Origin: Clavaria fumosa
Taxonomy: Eukaryota > Basidiomycota > Agaricomycetes > Agaricales > Clavariaceae
NCBI GenBank assembly: GCA_951802425.1
Contig: OX637794.1
Location: 3,162,001-3,226,000, forward strand
Reading direction: 5' to 3'
Length of the DNA: 64,000 nucleotides
Shown here: positions 22,092 through 35,574 of the stretch, one piece after another
Layout: every line of letters starts with the position of its first letter
Numbering within the stretch: position 1 is the first letter of the stretch
Position numbers and translations under genes: made by a program
Notes under the pieces: model-generated
Seen by the model: only the letters and a program-made list of their open reading frames with translations
Database searches by the model: none
What the model was told of the DNA's origin: nothing

Positions 22092-25000
22092 CTATCCTCC
22101 CAACCACAATAGCTGAACGAAGGGCCATTGAGCTAAGTATGTCTGGCGAGAAGTCAGCCGATACGTCACCTTTTTTACTCCGTATTCCATCTTGGCGTAC
22201 ATGCTCGTCATGCGTTGGGCCTCAGCCAGACTGAAAGAACGACCAGAAGGTGACTTGGTCAAGGCAAATCCACATGGAAACACAACAAAGCCTTCCTACC
22301 TAACCACATCGTCCTCAGTGACGAGCTGGCCACGGCCAATCCCAATATCACAGCATGCTTGCCGAATGCTCTCAACGATAGCATCGACGGCTTCCTTACA
22401 GTTCTTGGCCTCGTACAATTGATCGCTCAGTTCGACAACTCGATCCCCCTCCTCTGAGGCACGTTGTTGCCGCGTGGAGTCAATAGGCAGTGCTTTGAAC
22501 GCCGCAAACGCCACATCACCGCTTGGAACGAGTTGACCATTCGAGAGCAGCATCGACAGCCCGGCTTCGTTCCGCGAGGGCGCCATCGACCGGTAACGCG
22601 GATGTCTGCTGTTTGGGATGAGTGCAGACAAGTTCGGAGGGCGTATCATGCTAGCGGAGAAAGAGCGTAATGAAGGCGGTTTCTCTGCCACCTGATCTTT
22701 GCTTGCAGATGAGTTCCTAAGAGGTGACGAAGGCCCCGTTCTCCTGAACGAAGGCGAGTCGCGGGGCGAGGCGGGAGGGGATGGTATCTCAACGCTGTTG
22801 CGGACAGAATAACTCGTAACGCGGGTCGTTTGGTTCCGATTTCGCCATTTGACAATGAAACCCGCATTTTGAAGTGCATCGCGACTTGCGGCTTCAAGGG
22901 GAGACAAGATATACGGGCCTAAACAGTTCATGAGCTTGGGCACTATACAGACTCTGATTGTCCAAACCCTTTGATATCCCCGTGATGTCGCTTAATGGTA
23001 TGCGATTATATAATTTGACCTTCTCTAGGGTATAGTCGTAGCTCTACAGGGCAAGGAATTGGCTTGTTGTGGAAGACTGGAATGCATCAATACTCACAAC
23101 GATATAAAGAGCTTGGACAGCCTTCGTGTTGCTGTATCACCTATGTATAGCATTTACGAAAAGAAAAACGTACAAGGAGTAACACTTTCTCCTCAAATTT
23201 ATCCCCTACCTTGACGTTCAGCTCCTCAGGGGCGAACACAGTCCACCCGGCGAGAAGGCGTTCACCCTCGCTCAAGACGCGTGCGACTGATGTAGCAATG
23301 GCTTCCGCGCGTATTTTCGATAGCCGAATTAGATCTCTCGGATCCGTTGACTGCAATTTATGCAAGAATTCAGAGAATACACTCAAGGTGCGATTGCCCA
23401 ACATGAAGTCGATTACGGCTTGAGAGAACCAATCACTGAATGTTGAAGAATACATCCTATTATTTTCAAATTGAGTATGCAGTGCCTCATCGCGTGCTTT
23501 TGAGATGCATGTACCTGGCCAAGGAATTGACTCCATCGTTCAGGAGGCCAGTGAGATCTCGCCTACCAGTCCTGAAGCGAACATTACAGAGTTCCCAAAA
23601 ACAAAGATGAACGAGTCTCACCTGGTGTAGTCTCCCTACGACATTGTGACATCAGCAAGTGCATTTTAAAATATGTTCGTGACAGACTTTGAGTGCAGAC
23701 GTTCCAGCACTATCTTGCAATCAGTATGCACCGGTTTTACGATCGCGGTCTATAACTTACTATGCTCGACTGATAGCATCTCCATTGTTGGCCCACACTG
23801 TACTCGATGGGTTGACTGACGTCGACGAAGACTGTGTCATTTACTACTCACTGTCGTTGAAGACAACATCTGCGTCCGTCTTCCCTTGTTCAGGGGTGTG
23901 CAAGAGGGCGACTGCGCCAAGCTGTCGATCGAGCATATACCGCGCAAATGCAGACTGGCATTCCGTGCCAATAAGTGCTAGTAAGCCAGCGCATACGGTA
24001 GTAAGAGCAGACCTGAACCACATTGGTCCTGTCGAGGCAGTCGATGCAGTTGACACGAAACACACTCTTCTGCCGCGACAGGACCAAACCATTAGATGTC
24101 CATAAATAACTACGAAGTTCGCTCAGCATCCGCAGAATGAGTCGAATTGCTGTGAATTAGAACACACCCTTGTTGCTCAAACGTGCGGCTGAGAGTCTCG
24201 ATGAGATTGTAGATGTTCTCATACCTTATAGAGCTGTCAAACGAGGGTTCGTTCAATGTGATGGCACACACTTCATTCCTCGCGTTTCTCTATGGAAGTC
24301 ATATTCCGTATATCTTGAGGGCTTATGAGACCATCCATATCCATACATCGAGGCCTATAGACTCACTGAACATTTTTGTGGGCCAGCCCTTCCGCGTATT
24401 GCCGATAAGCATTCGTGATCTCGGCCTCCTTCCCTTGTTGCTCGGCTAAGTTGACAATGCACTGGTGAGATTTCAGCAATCAGATGACGCCAAACCAGCA
24501 CAGCAAAGAAGCCCACATGTGGGCCATAAATAGCAATATTCTTCTCTAAATGTCGTCGAAGCACATCTAAATTCTGGTCATGCGTTCGCTCGGGTGACAA
24601 TTGTGGGGGTGGTTTCAATCCGTAGCTCGATTGTGTCCAATACAGCGGAACTATACCAAGTAAGCCCGAAAAATATAATGATGAGCGTGTTAACTTGGCA
24701 GACGTACTAGAGCCTCGGATTTGGATGTATCCAAATACATTGTCGCTGCCTTCACGCTGCAAGACCGAATCCGCATACAGTTCGGGGGAATGTGAAATTT
24801 TACGAAGTAGACGCACCTCCACACGCATGATAGTTTCGGTTTCTACAAAGTTGGCAACGTGGGCTTCATCGTCTGCGCCTCTCCGCTGATATCTTAAGCC
24901 CGCGCGGTCTCTTGAACGCCTCGAGATCACTGCATACGCTACTTGCGCGTAATCTCCCTCCTCGAATTCGACTGGCTCTCGCGGGATAGGGAACGATGAA

Positions 25001-26597
25001 ATTTGATAGTGTCCTTGCATGATAGGTAACACGTATGAATGAAGCTATTGACACGTCGTTGTGAGTGGACAACACTTCGGGATCCTGTAAGGGATGAGAT
25101 ACATTACTTCGGCATCAATAAACGGTTTGGAAAGCCATTCATTCCACCAGTAATGCCGATCGACGCGGCGCCAAAGGGGCAAATTTGGATTGGCTTCCGC
25201 GCAAACATCAAACTTGGAATACATTGCCTCATCTTCATCTAAGACATCGAGCTTCTTGAGGAGGGCTTGTCTTGTGCGCAACTTCGCGAATTGATCTTGT
25301 TTGTGCTGGAGAGATCTCGTGATATCTATTGTAAGTAAGCGTGTGAGGGACGCGTGGTTGCGGGCGGTGGTCAAGGGCGACACCACGTACCGAAGTTATA
25401 AGAGAAGTACATTCCGCCTTTAGTATATTCACGTATGCACTCTCTTACAATCTTCGTCTCGAGCTCCGTGTGCCTCTCCTCCACGGAGCCAGGTGGAGGG
25501 GCTGTAGCAGCCAATATCGAATTCAACACCATCGCGGGCTCCTGCTTTCCCTCTCTGATGATGTCGTCGAGCGCTTCCGGCTCCCGCGCCAGCGCCGACG
25601 AGGACGTAAAAGGCGCTGGCTCTGCGTCGGCATCCGCCAACATAGATGCTCGCTTCGAGAGACGGGGCCAGAAGGATAGCTTGGAGGCAATGGCTTTCGC
25701 GACGGGCGTGGTTCTCGCGGCGCCAGACCACTCAGATGACTGCACAGACATTTCAGAGCCAGACGGTGAGGCGGGTCTGCCACTTTGGAAGGTCGCCGTT
25801 CGGGGAGTGAGGACTTTAACTTCGTCCTCTGAGGCGAATTGCACTTGGCGAAGGGGCGGAGTTGCAGCCCCTGGCTCACTGTTGTCCGGGTCCACTTGGC
25901 CGCCCGCCTCCGCGACGTCAGAACCATGACTGGGGCCTTCCGCAGTTCTTCTCGGCGTCGGGGGTAGGAGGGACGGGCGTGAAAGTGCGGTATCGCGCGA
26001 GATCAACACGTTTAAGACATTCCGCGCGCCTTCCTCGACTAATGGCACTGCAGTAACTGCTTTGACTGCATATACCATTTGCGCAGGCTCGAAAACTATG
26101 CATAAAGACACGGCCCGTAAGCGCCCGACAGAATAAGAACAAGAACACTCACGGTGTCCCACCTCTGACCTCGCTGTAATAACCAGCAGGTATGACGCTG
26201 TAGCACGAGGCTTAAACACACCAACGCTATCTCACAGGGTAAACTACTTACTGGAGAACAATTCGAGTATCCCGACGACACCGTAGATTACGACGCTCTG
26301 GCCCCAATCTTCAACCTTGGACTTATCCTGGTGTACCTCCTTCACGCTGATAGGGTTCGATCCCTGGCTCCATTCAATCAGCACATTGGACTCCGTGTGC
26401 TCAACCTCCGGGTTGTGTGGCCGTAGTAAAAGCCCATCCGTAGTGAGCAGAAGCGCAATGTGGTCGTGTGGTCGTGCGTAGGGAACGTCTGCGGCAACCA
26501 GCTTCGCATCTAGCACTGGAGATGGACTGGCACTTGGGCTGGTAACGTTCCAGGGGGGCTTTGGGACTTTAGAAAGCCTCGTGAAGAACTTCTTCAT
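22092..26597 (-). CDS. Sac-domain phosphoinositide phosphatase, Sac2/INPP5F-like
   Basis: Predicted to dephosphorylate phosphoinositides at cytosolic membrane faces. I trace about 21 exons from ATG 26597 to the stop at 22092, an unusually high number. The N-terminal Sac fold starts with HDHIALLLTTDGLLL, then SYLLVITARSEVG, a long Ser/Pro/Asp-rich insertion (exon around 25400-26100), QGHYQISSFPI, PLYWTQSSYGLKPPPQL, NLAEQQGKE, YDFHRETRGMKYENI and the catalytic loop RVNCIDCLDRTNVVQ (CX5RT at 24048-24025). ANNGDAISRAYAGTSALK and TGRRDLTGLLNDGVNSLARMY complete the domain. Downstream, FEEKVLLL, YDYTLEKVKLYNRIPLSDI and ILSPLEAASRDALQNAGF match the hSac2 homology region. The tail has a Ser-rich stretch and a helical segment. 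The last exon (ending WLGG) is the least certain. Confidence 0.88.
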
Positions 26598-26715
26598 GGC
26601 GGCGGTGATGAGCTCCTGCGCTTGGTTGAGCCAAAGCCAAACTTGGCAAACTCATGTGGCAATACAGTAACAGGGAGGATTTTATAGTCGTTCAAGCTAC
26701 ATAACTTCATTCATT

Positions 26716-27988
<1,273 letters not shown>

Positions 27989-28170
27989 GGAGTGAATTGA
28001 AAGGGTGACGCGGCCAAATGCGTCCAGGTCGAGGGCAATATTTGCATATGTTTGCGCGTTCGGCCCTTACAAAGGTCAGTCACGCGACGGACTACGCCAA
28101 CTCGACCTTACCTTTGACCAAGGATCAACTGCGTGTCGTGAGGTCAAATTTTACAGGAACTATCTTCTTC
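27989..28170. promoter_or_regulatory. bidirectional promoter region between PRE2 and SNU13
   Basis: Only 182 bp separate the two divergent start codons. Both genes are housekeeping, so a shared promoter is plausible. No TATA box is obvious. Function is inferred from layout. Confidence 0.45.
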
Positions 28171-28728
28171 ATGGCAGACACTCGGGGAAAGGCATGGCCG
28201 CTTGCAGATGCTAATCTTACCAACACAGTGAGCGATGTACAACCTTTTGCGAGATTTCGAGGTTAATTTTATGCTGGTACTAGATACTAGAGCTTGTCCA
28301 ACAGGCTGGTCATTATCAACAGCTCAAGAAAGGCGCAAATGAAGGTCTCTTATACTTTCGTGTCGCAAAACATATACGACTCCTTCTGACACGTCGTTTC
28401 CCGTAGCCACGAAGACGCTCAACCGCGGCGTCGCCGAGTTTATCGTCCTGACAGCCGATACAGAACCACTAGAGATTCTGCTCCATCTACCTCTTCTCTG
28501 CGAGGAGAAAGTGCGTGTGTTCCTTCACAGCAAATAACCTTCGAGACAGTGACCTTTTATGGTCCTTAGAACGTGCCCTATGTCTTCCTGCCGTCCAAGG
28601 CCGCGCTAGGGCGAGCATGTAACGTTACTCGGCCTGTCATTGCCGCTAGTGTGATCACTTCAGAGTCAACGCACCTGGCGAGCGCCATCCAGGAAGTAAA
28701 GGTTGCTATTGAGAAGTTGTTGGTCTAA
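28171..28728 (+). CDS. SNU13: Snu13 / 15.5K RNA-binding protein
   Basis: Binds kink-turns in U4 snRNA and box C/D snoRNAs, so it serves both the spliceosome and rRNA modification complexes. Four exons, 28171-28227, 28284-28344, 28407-28510 and 28570-28728, give 126 aa, the normal family length. Conserved stretches include [65 protein letters not shown] and [15 protein letters not shown]. The ATG at 28171 follows a 5' UTR with no other good start. Confidence 0.96.
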
Positions 28729-28837
28729 AAGCTTTTGTGCCCTATCAACACGTGATCAGTAGTCGATTAGTAAGCAACCAATGCACAGCCACAAGTTGCA
28801 TCTTTGAGTCATTCCCGTCTTCAAGACATTCAACGCG

Positions 28838-29765
28838 ATGTCGGGCATTTGCAGACTACGCTTGGCTGAAGAGCGTAAACAGTGGAGGAAAGACCACCCG
28901 TTTGTGTGTTGTCGCGTCTTACTGTCCTTCAAAGCGTGTATTGCTTACCCTGCGACCTACTTTGCCAGGGATTCTATGCGAAGCCCGTGAAAGCGGCGGA
29001 CGGATCCATGAACCTCATGGAGTGGGAGGTCGGCATTCCAGGCAAACCAAATGTCAGTACAAATTATTGGTCACCGATTGGAACAACAAGAGTGTCGCGC
29101 TTCCCTATGCGCGGTATCCCCGCCTCTTTTGACACTGAATCTTTCGACTTACCGTCATACCTTGTCGTACCAGACTCCTTGGGAAGGTGGAATCTTTAAA
29201 CTAGTGATGACATTCCCCGAAGGTTAGTTACGATTTTTTGCCCAACTAGCCAAGGGTCTGACTCAATTTGTATCCCTCAGATTATCCCTCCAAACCACCG
29301 AAGTGTATGTATATCGTACAGAGCAGGTCTTTTCATTTGACCCATTCGTCTGCAGGCAAATTCACGCCGCCTCTGTTCCACCCAAATGTGTACCCATCCG
29401 GCACCGTTTGTCTCTCCATTCTGGATGAGGAAAAGTCATGGAAACCAGCGATTACGATCAAGCAGGTTCGAATCCTGCCTTGCATAACGCTAGCTAGACA
29501 CTCAATCCTGAACAGATCCTCCTTGGTATCCAAGACCTTTTGGATGACCCCAATGCGAATGACCCGGCGCAAAGTGACGCGTATACCATGTTCAAGTATT
29601 TATTGCTCACTCTGTCCTTGTTCCAGGACTAATGCAGAATTTTTACCCTCAGGAATGACAAAGCTGCTTATGAGTGCGTTCACTGCTTTCTTTTGTTCTA
29701 GACCTCACACTCCTTTTTGCAGACGGCGCATTCGTGCCCAGGCTCGTGAGAATGCTCCCAAGTAA
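28838..29765 (+). CDS. UBC9: SUMO-conjugating enzyme E2
   Basis: Carries SUMO as a thioester and passes it to substrate lysines in the nucleus. Eight small exons (28838-28903, 28969-29052, 29174-29222, 29281-29304, 29356-29465, 29516-29595, 29653-29673, 29723-29765) give exactly 158 aa, the family length. The sequence begins [22 protein letters not shown]. The catalytic Cys falls at residue 93 in [16 protein letters not shown], after [36 protein letters not shown] and [15 protein letters not shown] are also present. Exon 4 is 24 nt and exon 7 is 21 nt. It lies 109 bp downstream of SNU13, same strand. Confidence 0.97.
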
Positions 29766-29951
29766 TCTAATCTCTCATTTTTCGCGTTTCCGTTTCTGTT
29801 CCGTGTACCGAGATGCCAATGATTGTAGTATTTGCACACTATCGTTTTTTGAACTTGGTTGCTTTGTCGCGTGTTGCTTTGTCGCGTACTTGCCTTGCAC
29901 TGGTTTACATAACGCCAATGTTTTGATGTGGGCTCGTCGCAGAGCCCGACC

Positions 29952-31139
29952 ATGGCAGACCAAATCATCAACGTCCACACGCCTTCGTCGTCGCTGGCTG
30001 TCCTACACACTCGTACGCGGTCCTAAGTTTCTTTCCAGTTCGAAACTCATTTTGTGTCCTATTGTGGTTCGCAGCCTCCGAGGACACCCTCCAGACCCTT
30101 TGTGACAAGCTCACAAGGAAACTGCGCGACAAATATAACGGCGCTCGCGTCGGCCCCGGCTGGATCAAATACAGCTGGTCCAATAGCGTCTGGAACTTGG
30201 ACGATGGTTCGCGTTCGCCGCCTAAGTCGGTAATACCATTCCTGCTCACACCCCGCGCGCGATCCCCAGAATCGGACTACATTATCTTCACCAGAAGATT
30301 CAGTCAGCCTCCTACCACGCCAACGCTGCATGTGCACAACCCGCGCGAGCCTCTCCCTACCCCTCCGGCGTACCGCAACGCATCCTACTATGCTCTGCAG
30401 CCCGACCGCGCCGGCTCGCCCGCGTTGCACGACTCCTCCAAATCCCACAAGTCCAGTGTCCGGTCAAAGAAGTCGGAGCTGGAGGACGGGAATAGCCAGG
30501 TTCTCAAGTTCAAGAAAGACTTTAACGACTTCCATGGCGCGAATGGGGTCCGTACCGTCATTGGCACCATTGGCCCCGTCAAGAACGGTTTGCGTGTTCT
30601 TCTCTGATTACCACTGTCTCTTCGCTAATCGTGGCTTGCGTTTCATCCGGGTTTGCCCGTGGCACTCAGTGCGGATGCTCCTGAAGTCGGGGTATCGTCA
30701 CGTATACATTTCACGGCGTTTTGCTCTCACGCACGGTTTTATTCCACCCGACACCGCACCAGGCCTCTACGGCTACTGCGGGCTTGTCAACTTGGGAGTG
30801 TGGACCATCACGCTCGATAAAACCTCCGACGCGGGCCACGATGGTCCCTACAATCCACATCTGCCTATCAGTTCTAAGGCGGCGTCGCCTCACTCCCCGC
30901 CGAGGTCCGACAGAAGGCCAAGAAAGGGCTCTGTTAAGGAGGGAACCAGGGTGTCTGTCTACCTCTCCGAGGAGCAGCATTTTGATGTCGTCCTGGGGAG
31001 GTCCTTTCTTGAGGCTCGGCAGATTCATACCAACCCCTTGGACCCAACGGACGTTTGGTGCGGTGATACTGGTGAAAAACTGGTTTGTGAGTTAATCGTG
31101 CTCAGGGACGGTAAAGGGGACATAGTCAGCGTTACTTAG
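29952..31139 (+). CDS. conserved fungal protein of unknown function
   Basis: Three exons, 29952-30012, 30075-30587 and 30670-31139, give 347 aa. The N-terminal half has a compact region (LCDKLTRKLRDKYNGARVGPGWIKYSW, then DYIIFTRRF) that looks globular. A Pro/Ser-rich linker follows, then HGFIPPDTAPGLYGYCGLVNLGVWTITLDK, a low-complexity basic stretch, and a C-terminal fold containing FDVVLGRSFLEARQI..NPLDPTDVWCGDTGEKL and ending CELIVLRDGKGDIVSVT. No signal peptide or membrane span is visible. The DVVLGRSFLE segment recalls the second half of retropepsin-like folds, but I see no catalytic DTG/DSG. It is recognised as a conserved fungal pattern only. Confidence 0.75.
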
Positions 31140-31271
31140 TTTTTTTTCTTTCTAATCATTATATTCAATGGTATGCTTTTTGAACTTCGTAAAGTCAGTC
31201 GTTGGCTCGGTGTCACATATGTGACTCTTTGCGTTGCGCTGATCATTGCACTCAACTATCCCTCCTCCTCG

Positions 31272-32415
31272 ATGCTCCCTCGCATCCTCAGCCAAGCCCC
31301 AGTGGGACGCAGGGCTTACTCGTTCTTTTCATCAAAACCAGGCGGCGGTCGATACTTCAACTCTGCCAAGCCTCCCAAATCGGTCGTCCGAGCAGGGGGC
31401 GCCGCGGGGCCAAACGGCGGCGGCAAGGTCGATCCCACTGCCCCGTCGTCGTCGCCCCCGGATCCCGCAGAGTGTGCTCGGGACGCCCAGAGCATCCCGG
31501 GCAGCGGCAACAGAAATGCATTGACAATAACCAAGGACGACAGCACGTCGCTGCTTCAACCTTCCTCGTCGTTATCTAAACCTGCCGAACCGACCGTCTC
31601 ACCCATGCCAGAAAATGAAGAACCAGGCGCATCACAGGCGCCCTCCTCTCGCTCTTCGTCCTCATCGCACCCCGTCTCACAAGCCTCACCCCCGCCCAAC
31701 ATTCTTCCCTGGCCCGATTTTGGCCCACCGCGCTCACACCCGTCCGTCACGATGCGCGAGTTCACATTGCATCGCTTCTTCTCCCTCGACCGTCCTATGT
31801 TGCTCCTCACGCAGCCGCTCTCCAACCTCTTCGAACCCTCATCATCCTCTTCATCGCCCGACTTCGCGCAACCCGCTGTAGCACGAGAGCTGAGCACCAA
31901 CACTGTGCGGTCGCCATCGCACCAGCAGCAGCAGCAACAACAACAACAACAGCAACAACAGCAACCACCGCCTGCCCCTGCGCACCTTGGCACGCTGGAC
32001 GACCCACCGGAGCCGTCCCCAGACGCAGACGCAGATGCGGCACGGCTACTGGCCCGCGCGTTCGTCATGAACCACATTGGGGGCACTGTCGCGTGGGAGG
32101 AGACGCTCAGGCGACTCGGTCTGAACGGAGACAGGGACGCGACGCGCGTTGGGGTCCGACGCGAGACGCTGGCTATGCAGGTTGAGCAGGTCATGTTGGA
32201 CAGCACCAGGCGGAAGAAGAGGAAGAAGATGAAGAAACACAAGTGAGTTTTCATGAGAGGAAATCCATGGAGTCCATGGTTCATTGACATTACCCCTCTT
32301 CTCAGATTGAGGAAGCGACGCAAGGTGGGAGCTATTCTCTTTCGAGTTTGTCTGTTTATCTTACCACCGTCAATTTTAGGCCACTCGCGCTCAGCGATTG
32401 AAGACCGGCAAATGA
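31272..32415 (+). CDS. mitoribosomal small-subunit protein mS38 / Cox24-type
   Basis: Three exons, 31272-32242, 32306-32324 and 32380-32415, give 341 aa. The conserved signature is the very basic C-terminus, KKRKKMKKHK at the end of exon 1 joined to LRKRRK (19-nt exon 2) and ATRAQRLKTGK (36-nt exon 3); without splicing the frame stops right after MKKHK. This motif is typical of the Cox24/AURKAIP1 (mS38) family, which sits in the mitochondrial ribosome and helps mitochondrial translation. The ATG at 31272 (MLPRILSQAPVGRRAYSFF) gives a good matrix-targeting presequence; an in-frame ATG at 31173 would add 33 residues and leave only 33 bp to the upstream gene. The middle is Ser/Pro-rich with a Gln run at 31923-31960. 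Confidence 0.85.
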
Positions 32416-32951
32416 TCAATGTTTTCAGATGGGAAGGGGCACAGGTTATCGTTTTTTGTTTCCCCGTCGTCAAAGTCGCAGGGCATGTACATACTCCGTC
32501 AACCATTTTTCGGACACAATCTTCAAATGAATTCTTCGACATATCACAGGAGAACGACATTGATGAAATCCCCCTACGGTTGCAAATTCGGGTAAATTTC
32601 CATGCGCGTGACGCCACCGCCAGGGTCGACCGTAATACCCGTACTTTCCTTCCTTCTGGTCACAAGCAGGCAAGGACCGAAAAGGGAACGAAGTAAGTCC
32701 AACGACACCAGAATTTGTTCAGAGTATGATTTAAAAAATGTGCGGTCAAAGAGGTAACAATCTGCCGTGTGCAAAACGTCGCTGCGAATTTGTACGTGTA
32801 AACCAGGCATGAATACGAAAGCGAAAACAGTGCATGTCAGCAGTTGTTCTTTTTCTCTCCCTTTTCTTCAGGGAGGTGCCAAGGCTTTTCTTGAAGACGT
32901 CAGAGAGCAACAGCTCTAACCGCGTTCTCCGAGAGAACGGAGGGAAAGAGC
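32416..32951. other. convergent intergenic region, no supported gene
   Basis: It lies between the 3' ends of the mS38-type gene and the ligase-like gene. No domain-bearing frame, RNA gene or repeat is seen in the 536 bp. Confidence 0.5.
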
Positions 32952-35300
32952 TTAAAGCTTCGCCTTCACGATCGTAGTCGCGAGTTCCCGCTTCGCTTGC
33001 TCACGAAGATCTTTTCGGAGGATTTTGCCGGCCGCGCTGGTAGACCAGGCAGATATGATAAGACAAACTATTCAAAACGGACTATGCGGTGCAAAACGTG
33101 ACTCACCTCTTCGGAATGGCATCGATGATTACAACACCTGGCAAAGAAACATGTGAGTTCTCTTGAAGAGGAAAGCGACGCAGAGAGCGGAAGACAGACC
33201 TCCCCTCAGATACTTGTGTTGTGCCACTCTGCCTTTCACCCATTCCTGGACTTCCGAGGCGAAAGCTTTCTTCTCTGCCTCCGTCTTGAGCGGTTTCGCA
33301 GAGACGATGTATCCTCTAAAGATCGCAGAGAATGAGGAAGTGTAAGAATCGATTGATGGAAGCGGACGGACCTTGGGAGCTCTGTCGCTTCTGTCTCAGA
33401 CTGAATGCCGATAACGGCCGCATCAGCGACATCTGGATGCTGAAGAAGTACGCTCTCGAGCTCGGCGGGCGGAACTAAATGGAAAAGCGTGCTTGTAAGT
33501 TAAGCACCAGAGATGATGTGAGATTGTTGATTTACCTTGGAAACCCTAACAGGAAAAAGGTGATTCAGAATACGACCTCTATTACGAAGCCTTTGCGGGC
33601 TAACCTTGTACTTGATCAACTCTTTTCGCCGGTCCACAATGAAGAAGAATCCTTTGTCATCCACAACGCCGACATCCCCCGTTTTGAACCAGCCGTCAGG
33701 CGTAATCGAGTCTCTGGTCGCCTGCTTGTTATTGAGGTATCCCTGAGAGGCAAAGCATGAGCCAATCGACCGAGAGGGAGGCTTCTGTAACAGACCTTCA
33801 TGATATTGGCGCCTCGGACCCATATCTCTCCTGGCTCACCGACGGGCACATCGACGGCCTTGCCATTCATTTCATCCACGAGCCGTGCTTGAATGTTGGG
33901 AAGCAACCAGCCGACGCTGCCGACCTTGTCCATGCTATGCTCCGGCATCAACAGATGGGTGACAGGAGATGTTTCTGTTAGGCCATAACCTGTGAAGCAT
34001 TCCGTTGAATTATGCTGAGCAGGGGGGGTGAGGCGGTAGTGTACCTTGAGTAATATGGACCTCTGCACCGCGAGACTTTAGTTTCTGCTTGACTGCTTTC
34101 ACCAGCGGCGCAGCGAGAGGAGCCGCTCCTGAGACAAGAGCACGGATACTCGAGACGTCATACTGATCAACCGCTAAAGACCAAATGAGCAGGCGCTATT
34201 ATACACAGTAGAGATAGTAAGCTCACCTGGGTGCCGAGAGAGAGCAACGAGTATTGGAGGAACAACGTAAGAATGGGTAACGCGATATTTCTGGATGTTG
34301 GCCAAGAATTGTACTGGCTCGAATCTGGACATGACAACTACAGGGCAACCAGCGTAGAAGCAATAATGCAACGTTTGAACAACGCCCTGGATGACCTTGA
34401 GCAGTTGATCGCCCGAAAAATTGAATGCAGGCTCACGTAAATGTGGAACATGGGCAAGACAGAGAGATTGACGTCTTTTCCGTGTACAAGCCACTCGCCC
34501 ATGGATGAGCTCATTTGGAGATTCGAGGTAACATTCCTGTGGGTGGTCTACGAAGATATTAGTTTGGTATGGCGTGGGTGTCGAGCAAAGAGAACCATAC
34601 CTCGACGCCTTTTGGTTTGCCAGTCGTGCCTAAGCGAAGGTGTGTGAGTATGGGTCATAGCAGACGCGAAATAACATTTACCAGAGCTGTAGCATAACAG
34701 AGCGGTCTCGTCCGCGAGAGGGCCGTCGAACCTCTCCTCTTCGTCCAAAGCCTCTTTGCCCATCAGCTGGTCCATAGTGACATAGCCGGCTGGGAGAGGT
34801 TTCTTGTAAGCCCAAGAAGCGATAACTATCTTCTTCTTTGCCTGGGCAGGAGAGACTCTGATGAGCGCGAACATTTCCAGCACGATGGGGACGAGTTCGG
34901 GATAGACGAAGATGAGTTCGGCTCGACTGTCTTGCCATTGATGTGCCAGCTCTCTTGCAGTGTAGAAGCAGTTGGCTAGAGTGCACTTGTGGCCCGCCGC
35001 GATATTTCCAAAGAGGAGAATGGGAAAGGCGATCGAGTTCGGACTAAAGATCATGATAGTGCTCCCGCGCTTCAGCCTGGGACCGCTGAGCTGCGGTAGA
35101 CGATGGCGCAGGCCCCATCCAAGACTGAGGGTGCGGCGTCGTAGATCACCGCGCGTGAGGGTAGTATCGAATTCTGGATCGATAAAAGCGGGAAAGTCTG
35201 GCTTGAATGGCAAGCGGTCGTTGGCAAAAAGGAATGTCCATATAGACGAGCGCACGAGGGCGACTGGAGGGAAGTTGGACTCGTAGGTTCTGGCTGTCAT
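32952..35300 (-). CDS. AMP-dependent acyl-CoA ligase, 4-coumarate-CoA ligase-like, with PTS1-type end
   Basis: An ANL-superfamily enzyme that should activate a carboxylic acid as acyl-AMP and then form the CoA thioester; the substrate is not readable. It starts at ATG 35300 ([12 protein letters not shown]); frame-open codons upstream lack an ATG. Visible motifs are [22 protein letters not shown], the phosphate loop [13 protein letters not shown] (across an intron at about 34670-34640), [74 protein letters not shown] and the C-terminal Lys in [11 protein letters not shown]. The protein ends KAKL at 32952; AKL is a recognised peroxisomal PTS1 variant, so peroxisomal location is likely. About eight to ten exons are seen. 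Confidence 0.88.
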
Positions 35301-35533
35301 TGGGAGTGGTGCCACTATGGTGGTCAACGATAAAGATGTGCACAGTTCCCGTTCTTCGACCGCGCATTTTGAATGAGTGCAATAGGAGGCATCGGGTAAG
35401 GGGGACTTGTAACCGTAACTGGAATAGGCAAACCCTGACTACCGGATGCCATTTTCCCTCCTCGGTCTCGGCAATGTTCGAAATCACAAGTGCAATTTAG
35501 CCGTTGCAGTACGGTACGGTACACCTCCTCCGG

Positions 35534-35550
35534 CTCTCTCTCTCTCTCTC
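35534..35550. repeat. (CT)n microsatellite
   Basis: A CT dinucleotide run of about 17 bp in the space between the ligase-like gene's 5' end and the 3' end of the GPI10-like gene. Confidence 0.8.
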
Positions 35551-35574
35551 AAAACAAAAAAGGGAAGAACCGGG

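Noticed and set aside
26343..26368. GGGTTCGATCCCTGG resembling a tRNA B-box
   Set aside because: It is coding sequence of exon 1 of the Sac2-like gene, with no A-box at the right distance.
29462..29482. tRNA-like T-loop GGTTCGAATCCTGCC
   Set aside because: It lies at the end of a UBC9 exon and the start of an intron. No A-box or acceptor stem is found upstream.
31556..32617. 353-codon antisense frame over the mS38-type gene
   Set aside because: It mirrors the GC-rich, repeat-rich coding strand (Cys run opposite the Gln run) and shows no family resemblance.
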